Source: CALMEC01 sp963777565 (GTDB taxonomy: Bacteria; Actinomycetota; Thermoleophilia; Miltoncostaeales; Miltoncostaeaceae). Taken from it: 64,000 bases of DNA. How positions within the stretch are numbered: the stretch's first letter is position 1; every line of letters starts with the position of its first letter. The notes under the pieces were generated by a model. That model ran no database searches and was not told where the DNA came from. It worked only from the letters and a program-made list of their open reading frames with translations. Position numbers and translations under genes: made by a program. Below are positions 57,214-64,000 of this stretch, one piece after another. Where the stretch lies: assembly GCA_963777565.1 (NCBI GenBank), contig CAVZQZ010000008.1, forward strand, positions 1 through 64,000, read 5' to 3'.

Positions 57214-58395
57214 ATGCGTGCTCGCGCGGAACGATTCCTCGGTCGGTGGTGGTCGGTCGTCATCGCCCTTGTCATCGGCGGGGTCTGGCTTGCCGAGGCG
57301 CTCGCCGGATCGATCGAGGGGAACCGCGCCGTCGCGGTGTTCTTCGCGATCGCCGTCCCGCTGGCGTACGCCTTCACCTCCCGGTACAACCCCGCAGCCC
57401 TCTTCGTCGTGGTGGCCCTGCTGGCCACCCAGATCGCGATCGACCCGGCGACGCTCTACACGGGGGACGCATCGGGCCTGTTCGTTGCAGTGACCGCGGC
57501 GACCTTCGGGACGCTCGCCCGGGTCCAGGAGCGGGTCATCGGGCTGGCGGCGCTCTACGCGGGGACGGTGGTGCTGGTGCTGCGGGTGCCCGAGAGCGAG
57601 ATTGAAGGCGCGGGCGGCCGCACCGGACAGCTCGCCGCGAACCTCGTCTCCTTCGGTGTGGCGTGGACGATCGGATGGGTGATCGCCAGCCGCGTGCGGT
57701 CGACCCGGGAGCTTCGCCGCCGCACTGCCGAGCTCGAGGCGGAACGCGACGCGCTTGCGCTCGAGGCCGTCGCCGAGGAACGCTCCCGCATCGCCCGGGA
57801 GCTGCACGACGTCGTCGCCCATTCGGTGAGCGTCATGACCGTGCAGGCGGGCGGCGTGCGGCGTCTGCTGCAAGACGACCAGCAGCGCGAGCGTGAAGCG
57901 CTCGGCGCGATCGAGGAGACCGGGCGGCGGGCCCTGGCGGAGATGCGTCGGATGGTGGGCGTGATGCGCACCGACACCGGCCCGGAGGTCGACCGCGCAC
58001 CCCAGCCCGGGCTCGGCAGCCTTGACCGCCTGGTCGTCCAGATCCGCGACGCCGGGCTTCCCGTGACGTTCAGCGTCGAGGGCGACCGGCTGGAGCTCCC
58101 AGCGGGGTTGGACCTCTCCGCCTACAGGATCGTGCAGGAGGGGCTCACCAACACGCTGAAGCACGCCGGGCCCGCCCACGCGTGGGTCACGGTGCGCTAT
58201 TCGCCACGCATGCTCGACATCGTGGTCGAGGACGATGGCGCCGGGCCGAGGGCGAACGGCACGCCCGGACACGGGCTCATCGGGATGCGCGAGCGGGTCG
58301 CCGTGTACGGCGGGCGCCTCGAGACCGGTGTGCGTCCCGGCGGCGGCTTCCGTGTGCACGCGGTGCTGCCCGTCGAGACCGATGGGGGTTTCTGA
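57214..58395 (+). CDS. Sensor histidine kinase (NarL-type, HisKA_3)
   Basis: 393 aa. Six or so N-terminal helices (WWSVVIALVIGGVWLAEAL to AANLVSFGVAWTIGWVI) form the sensor without a large outside domain. The dimerisation box RIARELHDVVAHSVSVM carries the phospho-accepting His (about 197), and IVQEGLTNTLKHA plus DDGAGPRANGTPGHGLIGM form the ATP site. Such small-domain kinases often sense membrane stress. The receiver gene starts 2 bases after its stop, and the ABC exporter is divergent, with about 178 bases for shared control. Confidence 0.92.
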   Translation: MRARAERFLGRWWSVVIALVIGGVWLAEALAGSIEGNRAVAVFFAIAVPLAYAFTSRYNPAALFVVVALLATQIAIDPATLYTGDASGLFVAVTAATFGTLARVQERVIGLAALYAGTVVLVLRVPESEIEGAGGRTGQLAANLVSFGVAWTIGWVIASRVRSTRELRRRTAELEAERDALALEAVAEERSRIARELHDVVAHSVSVMTVQAGGVRRLLQDDQQREREALGAIEETGRRALAEMRRMVGVMRTDTGPEVDRAPQPGLGSLDRLVVQIRDAGLPVTFSVEGDRLELPAGLDLSAYRIVQEGLTNTLKHAGPAHAWVTVRYSPRMLDIVVEDDGAGPRANGTPGHGLIGMRERVAVYGGRLETGVRPGGGFRVHAVLPVETDGGF

Positions 58396-58396
58396 G

Positions 58397-59068
58397 GTGC
58401 CGATCAGCGTCCTGATCGCCGACGACCAGGCGCTCGTGCGTGCCGGCTTCCGGATGATCCTCGACGCCGAGCCGGACATCGCGGTGGTGGGCGAGGCGCA
58501 GCATGGCGAGGAGGCGGTCTCCCACGTCCGACGGATGCGCCCGGACGTTGTGCTGATGGACATCCGCATGCCGGTCATGGACGGCATCCAGGCGACCCGG
58601 GCGGTCATCGCGGACGCGGCGGTGGCGACGCGCGTGCTCGTCCTGACGACCTTCGACGAGGACGACTACATCCGCGACGCGCTGGCGGCCGGGGCGAGCG
58701 GGTTCCTGCTCAAGGACACTCCGCCGGAGCAGCTCGTGGAGGCGATCCGGGTCATCGCGGCGGGTGAGGCCCTGCTGTCGCCGTCGGTCACCCGCAGGGT
58801 GATCGCCGAGTTCGCCCGGCGCCCGTCACGGGCGTCGACCCGGCCGAAGGCGCTCGACGACCTCACCGCCCGCGAGCTCGAAGTGCTTCAACTGGTCGCG
58901 AAGGGGCTCTCGAACGGCGAGATCGCGGCCCACCTCGTGGTGAGCGAGACCACGGTGAAGACCCATGTCGCCCACGTGCTCGGCAAGCTCGGCCTGCGCG
59001 ACCGCGTGCAGGCCGTCGTCCTCGCCTACGAGGCGGGCGTCGTGCAACCCGGCGACGGCGAGGCGTAG
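58397..59068 (+). CDS. NarL/LuxR-family response regulator
   Basis: 223 aa from the GTG at 58397; an in-frame ATG at 58382 within the kinase is possible. The receiver has the acidic pair in VLIADDQALVRAG, phospho-Asp in VLMDIRMPVMDG (about 53), and Lys in GFLLKDTPP. The HTH is LTARELEVLQLVAKGLSNG with EIAAHLVVSETTVKTHV. It is the partner of the kinase just upstream and probably controls the divergent ABC exporter. Confidence 0.94.
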   Translation: MPISVLIADDQALVRAGFRMILDAEPDIAVVGEAQHGEEAVSHVRRMRPDVVLMDIRMPVMDGIQATRAVIADAAVATRVLVLTTFDEDDYIRDALAAGASGFLLKDTPPEQLVEAIRVIAAGEALLSPSVTRRVIAEFARRPSRASTRPKALDDLTARELEVLQLVAKGLSNGEIAAHLVVSETTVKTHVAHVLGKLGLRDRVQAVVLAYEAGVVQPGDGEA

Positions 59069-59093
59069 CACCCGGCCGACGCGTGCCGGTCGG

Positions 59094-60620
59094 TCACACG
59101 GTCGCTCCGACCGGTTCGGCCGTCTCGGCGGTCACGTTCTCGTCAGCCACGCCGAGCCGGTGCTCGATCTCGGCGCGGAGCGACCAGTACCGCCCGCCAC
59201 CGAAGCTCTGCCGCTCACCGGCCGCCGCGCCGGTGCGGGTCATCGCGCCCCAACCCTGCTTCTTGCGCATGGCCTCCCAGAGCCCGGTGATCCGCCACCA
59301 GGAGTTGAGCTGGCGGTACCCGATCGTCTCGACGATCGAGAGCATCGCGATGCGCAGCACGTCCCTCCAGCGCGGGTAGCGGTGGAACACCATCTCCTCG
59401 AGCATCAGCGACGAGATCGACAACACCAGGCCCAGCCCGAGCATGATCGCGAGCATGAACGGCGCGAGGCCCGTGTTCAGCAGCCCGCCGGCCCACATGG
59501 CGATCGTGAGCACCAGCGCGAGCCCCTCCATCGCAGGCCCAAGGAGCTCGAAGAGCAGGAAGTACGGGAGCGCGAGCGTCCCCAGCGTCCCGTACCGGGG
59601 GTTGAAGAGCATGGTCCGGTGCCGTGACAACGTGTCGTAGAGGCCGCGCTGCCACCGCGTGCGCTGCCGGCGAAGCACCTTGAGGCTCTCGGGAGCCTCC
59701 GTCCAGCAGACCGCGTCGGGCACGAACTCCACGCGGTAGTCCTGGCCCTGCTCGATCATGTGCCGCTGCATCCGCACGACGAGCTCGGCGTCTTCGCCGA
59801 TCGTGTGGGCGTAGCCCCCGGCGTCGACGACGACGTCCTTGCGGAACAGCCCGAATGCGCCCGAGACGATCAGGAGCGCGTTGAGGCGGCTCCAGCTGCA
59901 GCGTCCCACCAGGAATGCCCGCATGTACTCCACGATCTGGAAGCCCGGGATGAACCGATGCGGCACGCCGGCCTCGACGAGGGTGCCCCGGGCGAACCGC
60001 GATCCGTTCGCGATCCGCACGATCCCGCCGGTTGCGATCACGAGGTCGGGGCGGAGCACGAACGGTTCCACCGCGCGGAGCAGGGCATCGGGCTCGAGGA
60101 TGGAGTCCGCGTCGATCCCGCACACGAGCGGGTAGCGTGACGCGTTGATCCCGGCGTTCAGGGAGTCCGCCTTGCCGCCGTTCTCCTTGTCGATGACGAT
60201 CAGCTCGGGGTAGGCCCGCGACTGGTAGATGCCGCGAATCGGCTGGGTCTGGAGCGTGACGGGGGGGTCGCGGTCGAGCGGCTCGAGCCCGTACGCCTCC
60301 ACGACCTGTTGCAGGGTGTCGTCCTTGGAGCCGTCGTTGATGACGATGACCTCGAACTCGGGGTAGCGCAGGCCGAGGAGGGAGGCGACCGATTCGACGA
60401 TCGCGGCCGACTCGTTGTACGCGGGCAGCAGCACCGAGACGGGCGGCGTGAGCGGGAACGTGAACATGTCCTCGCCGATGTCCGCCTTGCGGTTGAGCGC
60501 ATGGTCGTGCACCTCGCGGGCCGCGACGGCCGTCAGGAGCAGGGACGCGATGGCGAGCATCGCGAAGTAGAACGCCACGATCCCCGCGAACATCATGATC
60601 GCGACGATCAGCCAGCTCAC
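59094..60620 (-). CDS. Family 2 processive glycosyltransferase (exopolysaccharide synthase-like)
   Basis: 508 aa from GTG overlapping the HEAT gene stop (GTGA). An N-terminal helix (about 3-32), the GT2 domain with PVSVLLPAYNESAAI and INDGSKDD (95-100), DADS, EDAEL and the processive motif QRTRW, and then four C-terminal helices. The layout resembles poly-N-acetylglucosamine and cellulose-type synthases (PgaC/BcsA). It would polymerise and perhaps secrete a polysaccharide. Product and acceptor unknown. It is the last gene of a three-gene operon with a receiver protein and a HEAT-repeat membrane protein. Confidence 0.88.
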   Translation of the reverse strand: MSWLIVAIMMFAGIVAFYFAMLAIASLLLTAVAAREVHDHALNRKADIGEDMFTFPLTPPVSVLLPAYNESAAIVESVASLLGLRYPEFEVIVINDGSKDDTLQQVVEAYGLEPLDRDPPVTLQTQPIRGIYQSRAYPELIVIDKENGGKADSLNAGINASRYPLVCGIDADSILEPDALLRAVEPFVLRPDLVIATGGIVRIANGSRFARGTLVEAGVPHRFIPGFQIVEYMRAFLVGRCSWSRLNALLIVSGAFGLFRKDVVVDAGGYAHTIGEDAELVVRMQRHMIEQGQDYRVEFVPDAVCWTEAPESLKVLRRQRTRWQRGLYDTLSRHRTMLFNPRYGTLGTLALPYFLLFELLGPAMEGLALVLTIAMWAGGLLNTGLAPFMLAIMLGLGLVLSISSLMLEEMVFHRYPRWRDVLRIAMLSIVETIGYRQLNSWWRITGLWEAMRKKQGWGAMTRTGAAAGERQSFGGGRYWSLRAEIEHRLGVADENVTAETAEPVGATV

Positions 60621-61804
60621 GCGGCTTCCTCGTCGGACAGCAGTTCCCCCCAAGCGCGCGAGCCGACGCCGTCGAGCACCGCCAGCGTCGCCACCAGCTC
60701 CGCCTCGTCGCCGCGTGCCAGCACGCCCGCCATGCGCCGCTCCAGGCCACCGGTCCGCTCGAGCCACTCGAGACTCGCCGCCTTCGCCCGCTTCGCCCCC
60801 GGCGTGTCGTCGTGATCGCAGAGGATCCGCCAGCCGAAGTTGTCGCCCGACGGGAGCCGGCACAGCGACTCCGCCGCCCTGTAGCTCACCCAGTAGTCCG
60901 GGTCGCGGGTCATGCTCGTCAGCACGCGCGCGGCGTCGTCGCCGAGGATCTGGCCGAGTCCGGTCGCCGCCGCCGCTCGCACGATCGCCTGGTCGTCGAC
61001 GGCGAGCCGAACGAGCGGCTCGGGATCGACATCCACTTCGGCCGATCCGGCGATTTCGGCGATCGCGAGGATGGCGTGCCGACGCACGCCGGGGTCGGGG
61101 TCGGCCACGGCGGCCATCAGCGCGGGCACCGCCGAGACCGATCGGCGCATCCCGAGGACCCGGGCGATGAGATCGCGGACCGTGGGATCGGCATGGGTGA
61201 GGCAGGCGATGAGCGCCGGGTCGGCGGACGCGTCCAGGTTGAGCAGCGCGCCTGACAGGATCCCCCGCGGCACGCGTCGGCGCTCGACGGCGTCGATGAG
61301 GGCTCCGACCTCGGCCCCCGTCGCCACCCGGCCGAGTGCGGCGGCGCAGGCGTCCCGCACGCGGTAGCGCCCGTCGCGCAGGCCCCTGGCGAGCGCCGGC
61401 GCCGCGAGGCGGCTGCCCATGCGACCGAGCAGCGCGGCGGCCTCCGCCCGCCGCCAGCTGCGGTTGGCCGGTCGCGCGAGGACTCGGATCGTCTCGTCCA
61501 CGTAGCCGTTCTCCTCGAGCCAGTGGACGGCGCGAGCACGAGACGGCCCCGCGAGGGCACCCGTCGCCTCGACGACCAGGTCGCGCGCCAATCGTCGCCT
61601 GCGTCCGTGGCGTGGGGCGGGTGGCTGCACCGCGTCGAGGATCACCGCGGACGGAAGATCGGCGAGCTCGCGACGGACGGGCCGGTCGAGCCGCTCCTGC
61701 ACCTGGCGCCTGAGCCTCCACGACACGATGAGCAGCGTGCACGCAGCCAGGATCAGGACGAACCCGAGGAACACGATGTACACCGCGATGGTGGTCGACG
61801 TCAC
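60617..61804 (-). CDS. Membrane-anchored HEAT-repeat protein
   Basis: 395 aa from GTG overlapping the response regulator stop. It has one N-terminal helix (IAVYIVFLGFVLILAACTLLIV), then about eight HEAT-like alpha-alpha repeats spaced about 31 residues (for example AALLGRMGSRLAAPALARGL, ALGRVATGAEVGALIDAVE, VLGMRRSVSAVPALMAAVAD, PGVRRHAILAIAEIAG, ATGLGQILGDDAARVL). HEAT scaffolds bind other proteins. Between the receiver and the synthase, it is likely to connect the two. No catalytic motif. Confidence 0.82.
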   Translation of the reverse strand: MTSTTIAVYIVFLGFVLILAACTLLIVSWRLRRQVQERLDRPVRRELADLPSAVILDAVQPPAPRHGRRRRLARDLVVEATGALAGPSRARAVHWLEENGYVDETIRVLARPANRSWRRAEAAALLGRMGSRLAAPALARGLRDGRYRVRDACAAALGRVATGAEVGALIDAVERRRVPRGILSGALLNLDASADPALIACLTHADPTVRDLIARVLGMRRSVSAVPALMAAVADPDPGVRRHAILAIAEIAGSAEVDVDPEPLVRLAVDDQAIVRAAAATGLGQILGDDAARVLTSMTRDPDYWVSYRAAESLCRLPSGDNFGWRILCDHDDTPGAKRAKAASLEWLERTGGLERRMAGVLARGDEAELVATLAVLDGVGSRAWGELLSDEEAA

Positions 61805-62745
61805 GCTGGTTCCTCCACGCGGTGCGGGCCGAGGTGCTGGTTGGCGATCGCGAGCCAGAGCGTCTGGAGCGGGTCGAGGTTCGAGAACCCGGTCGCATCG
61901 TCGGTGCGCAGGATTTCGTCGAGAGCGCCGCGGACCCTTCTCGTCACCGCGACGGTCTCCGCGGGGGCGACCAGCACCTCGCGGAGCGTGCGGCTCCAGT
62001 CCGGCGCGATACCGTCGCGACCGGGCCGGATCCCTCCCAGCGTGGCCTGGTGGCGGGCGAGCGACGCGTCGCCGACGAGCTGTTCGACCGCGGCCCACGC
62101 GTCGGGCGTGGCGACGCCGGTGACCGTCGGGATCGGCTGGTCGGTCGCATCCGCCAGCAGCGCCCGGAGCGTGTCCTCCCACAGCAGCCGCACCGACACG
62201 TCCGACGCGAGCGCGTCGTCGGGAGCCGGTCGGACGCTGCCGGCCACAATGCCGGTGAACATCATCTCGAGGCGGGTCGTGTCGACGCGGACCGGGCGCC
62301 GCGTGACGGCGTCGCGTGCCAGCCGGTCGATTGCGACGGCGGCCCAGGTCGGCCCAAGCACGTCGACGATGCGCGGCGGCGCCGCCTCCCTGAGGTGGCG
62401 TGCGACGAGCGCGAGGAGCGTCTCGGGCTCGAAGGGCTTCTCGAAGTAGACGTCGGCGCCCGCGTCGAGCGCGTTCAGGCGATCAGTGACGCGCGTGCGC
62501 GCGCTGATCATCGCGATGGTCGGACGCCATTCCGCCTGCTGGCGGACCCGCCGAACGACCTCCAGTCCCCGCGCCAGCGGCATCATCACGTCGAGCAGGA
62601 GGCAGTCCGGCCGCTCGTCGAGCGCGATGTCGATCGCCGCGATGCCGTCGCCCGCCTCGAGGACCGTGTGATCGGCCCGCTCGAGGTGATCGCGGATGAT
62701 GGCGCGGAGAAGCTGATCGTCGTCTGCGACGAGGATGGTCGCCAA
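61801..62745 (-). CDS. Response regulator with receiver and unknown C-terminal domain
   Basis: 314 aa. The receiver (1-120) is canonical: TILVADDDQLLRAIIRDHL, phospho-Asp in CLLLDVMMPLARG, and the Lys in VYFEKPFEPETL. The rest (about 125-314) is helical, with no HTH, GGDEF or phosphatase motif (VAIDRLARDAVTRRPV, LWEDTLRALLADA and a C-terminal LDPLQTLWLAIANQHL). It may act by protein contact with the HEAT protein or synthase rather than DNA. Its own histidine kinase is not in the window. Confidence 0.8.
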   Translation of the reverse strand: MATILVADDDQLLRAIIRDHLERADHTVLEAGDGIAAIDIALDERPDCLLLDVMMPLARGLEVVRRVRQQAEWRPTIAMISARTRVTDRLNALDAGADVYFEKPFEPETLLALVARHLREAAPPRIVDVLGPTWAAVAIDRLARDAVTRRPVRVDTTRLEMMFTGIVAGSVRPAPDDALASDVSVRLLWEDTLRALLADATDQPIPTVTGVATPDAWAAVEQLVGDASLARHQATLGGIRPGRDGIAPDWSRTLREVLVAPAETVAVTRRVRGALDEILRTDDATGFSNLDPLQTLWLAIANQHLGPHRVEEPA

Positions 62746-62873
62746 CGTGGCTCCATGTCGCTGTTGGCTGGGAGGAAGCGCTCGACGCCGCGTCCGGCGT
62801 CACCGGCTGTATCGGCGGGGGCGCACGAAAACCAAAGGGGTTCGCGGTCCCCCGGCACCTGGGCTAGCGTTGC

Positions 62874-63503
62874 CTGATCGACTGGTCGATCTTCCATCGC
62901 CTGAACTCCGCGCTCGTCGGTCACGACTCGATCGCCGACGCCATCGCCGACTTCTCCTCCGCGAGCGTCTGGCTGTTCGTCGTCGCAGTCGCCGGGCTAT
63001 GGGTCGCCGGACGCCCCGGCACCCGATCGCCGATGCGCCGAGCAGCGATCGCGGCCCCGATGGCCGCAGCGATCGGATTGGGCGTCAACCAGGTGCTCTC
63101 GCACCTATGGGAGCGCGTTCGCCCCAGCTTCGCCCATCCCGATCAGGCCCATCTGTTCTTCGTGCCGCCCTCGGCCGACCCGTCGTTTCCGAGCGACCAC
63201 GCAACCGCCGCGTTCGCCATCGCATTCGCGGTGTTCTTCCTCGCGAAGCGGGTGGGTGTGGGCTTCCTGGTCGTGGCGACGCTGGTGGCCCTGTCCCGGG
63301 TGTTCATCGGACTGCACTACCCGAGCGACGTCGTGGCGGGCGTCCTGATCGGGGCGGGCTCGGCCTGGATCGTGACCGCGGCCGCGATGCCGCTCGTCGA
63401 CCGCCTGGTTGATCTGGCGGGACGGATCTGGGACCCGCTCGCACGACCCGTCTGGCGCCGCCTCAGCCGGGTGCGGGTCGCGTCGCCGATGCGCTTTCGC
63501 TGA
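62874..63503 (+). CDS. PAP2-family phosphatase (start uncertain)
   Basis: About 209 aa. The N-terminal LIDWSIFHRLNSAL and first helix (VWLFVVAVAGLWVA) are typical of the family, yet no ATG, GTG or TTG precedes them in frame before a stop at 62865; CTG at 62874 or an indel is needed. The first normal ATG (63033) would lose them. Phosphatase motifs are WERVRPS, FPSDHA (PSGH-like with Asp for Gly) and SRVFIGLHYPSDV. It would remove phosphate from lipid carriers such as undecaprenyl diphosphate. It converges on, and overlaps by 41 bases, the ligase. Confidence 0.7.
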   Translation: MIDWSIFHRLNSALVGHDSIADAIADFSSASVWLFVVAVAGLWVAGRPGTRSPMRRAAIAAPMAAAIGLGVNQVLSHLWERVRPSFAHPDQAHLFFVPPSADPSFPSDHATAAFAIAFAVFFLAKRVGVGFLVVATLVALSRVFIGLHYPSDVVAGVLIGAGSAWIVTAAAMPLVDRLVDLAGRIWDPLARPVWRRLSRVRVASPMRFR

Positions 63504-64000
63504 GGGGACCCTCTCGCAATGACCGCCGGTCGACCTTGCCGGTCGCCCCCCGCGGAAGCTCGTCGACGACGGTGACGCTCACCGGCGCCATGTGCGGCGC
63601 CAGCCGGTGCGCGACATGGCGGCGCAGCTTGCCGGCGAGATCCGCCCCGCCGCGTGAGGCGTCGGCGAGGACGACGAACGCAACCGGTCGGACCAGGCCG
63701 GCGGCGTCCGGGCAACCCACGACGGCGGCCTCGGCGACGGCCTCGTGCTCGTGCAATGCGGCCTCCACCTCCACGGGACTGACCCACTTGGCGTCGACCT
63801 TGAACAGGTCGTCCGAGCGACCGAGGTGGCGGTACACGCCGTCGTCCTCGCGCAGCACGTCGCCCATGCGGATCCAGGGGCCGTAGACGAGCTGGCGGGT
63901 CTCATCCGAGCGCCGCCAGTACCCCGAGGTGTTGGAAGGGCACTTGATCCACAGCCGACCCGGGGTCCCGGACGGGACCGGGCGGCCGTCGGCGTCGGCG
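63463..64000 (-). CDS. C-terminal part of an acyl-CoA/benzoate-CoA ligase-like enzyme (continues beyond window)
   Basis: The last 178 codons of an ANL-superfamily enzyme run to a stop at 63463-63465. Visible are GRLWIKCPSNTSGYWRR, the A8-like WIRMGDVLREDDGVYRHLGR (MGD in place of TGD), SDDLFKVDAKWVSPVEVE, a VGCPDAAGLVRPVAF strand and the catalytic Lys region ELPRGATGKVDRRSL. The order and KVDAKWVSP fit benzoate-CoA and aryl-CoA ligases, but the substrate-pocket part is outside the window. It makes acyl-CoA from an acid, ATP and CoA. Confidence 0.82.
   Translation of the reverse strand, partial: ADADGRPVPSGTPGRLWIKCPSNTSGYWRRSDETRQLVYGPWIRMGDVLREDDGVYRHLGRSDDLFKVDAKWVSPVEVEAALHEHEAVAEAAVVGCPDAAGLVRPVAFVVLADASRGGADLAGKLRRHVAHRLAPHMAPVSVTVVDELPRGATGKVDRRSLREGPLSESASATRPAPG

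Overview
The window looks like one stretch of a very GC-rich actinobacterial chromosome. The strongest marker is the minus-strand block at 5.6-15.1 kb, which has the envelope and division order typical of Actinobacteria: a membrane Ser/Thr kinase, fhaA, fhaB, pstP, a rodA/ftsW gene, pbpA, a pknB with PASTA repeats, and then ddl. GTG starts, GTGA/ATGA stop-start overlaps, SHOCT and DUF4446 proteins and a ba3-like oxidase agree with this. A deep-branching class such as Thermoleophilia is a guess from gene content, not a placement.

Layout. 1-575: a scrap of apparently foreign origin (CDS tail, then the N-terminus of a secreted methyltransferase) joined to an xerC full of frameshifts (571-1460). 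1.5-15.1 kb, minus strand: a membrane-anchored glycosidase-like protein, a phosphoesterase, ddl and the pknB-to-kinase operon. 15.2-19.5 kb: tRNA-Leu, a membrane protein, DUF4446, pheA, an HNH protein, rraA-like gene, tRNA-Arg. 19.5-24 kb: a patchy accessory stretch with two DUF1801 genes around an IS5-type transposase remnant, then a large secreted repeat protein. 24.4-31.7 kb: small membrane proteins, an FAD monooxygenase, a zinc-finger anti-sigma-like protein, nitroreductase, UspA, a CBS/HypB-like fusion, cold-shock protein, a lipoprotein and a flippase-like protein. 31.8-42.5 kb: lon-hsp20, divergent ppc and an MFS exporter, pdxH, an acyl-CoA dehydrogenase, an acyltransferase. 42.5-52.2 kb: RNase HI, an atypical response regulator, a heavy-metal ATPase, oxidase subunits II and I (I fused to cytochrome c), malate synthase, a methyltransferase. 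52.3-64 kb: a cobalamin-binding-like protein, an ABC exporter divergent from a NarL-type two-component pair, a response regulator/HEAT/glycosyltransferase operon, a PAP2 phosphatase and the 3' end of an acyl-CoA ligase.

How the genes work together. The kinase-phosphatase-FHA block, RodA, PbpA and Ddl form a peptidoglycan synthesis and signalling unit. The exporter and its two-component pair look like an envelope-stress module. The operon at 59.1-62.7 kb looks like a regulated exopolysaccharide synthase.

Two things deserve most attention. First, two related intergenic elements (18483-18642 and 43004-43215) share a conserved 64-nt head, and each can form a matching long-range stem; they may be an undescribed structured RNA. 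Second, indels cluster in 571-1460 and 6750-10310, which almost certainly reflects sequence error, so several essential genes appear broken here without being so in the cell.
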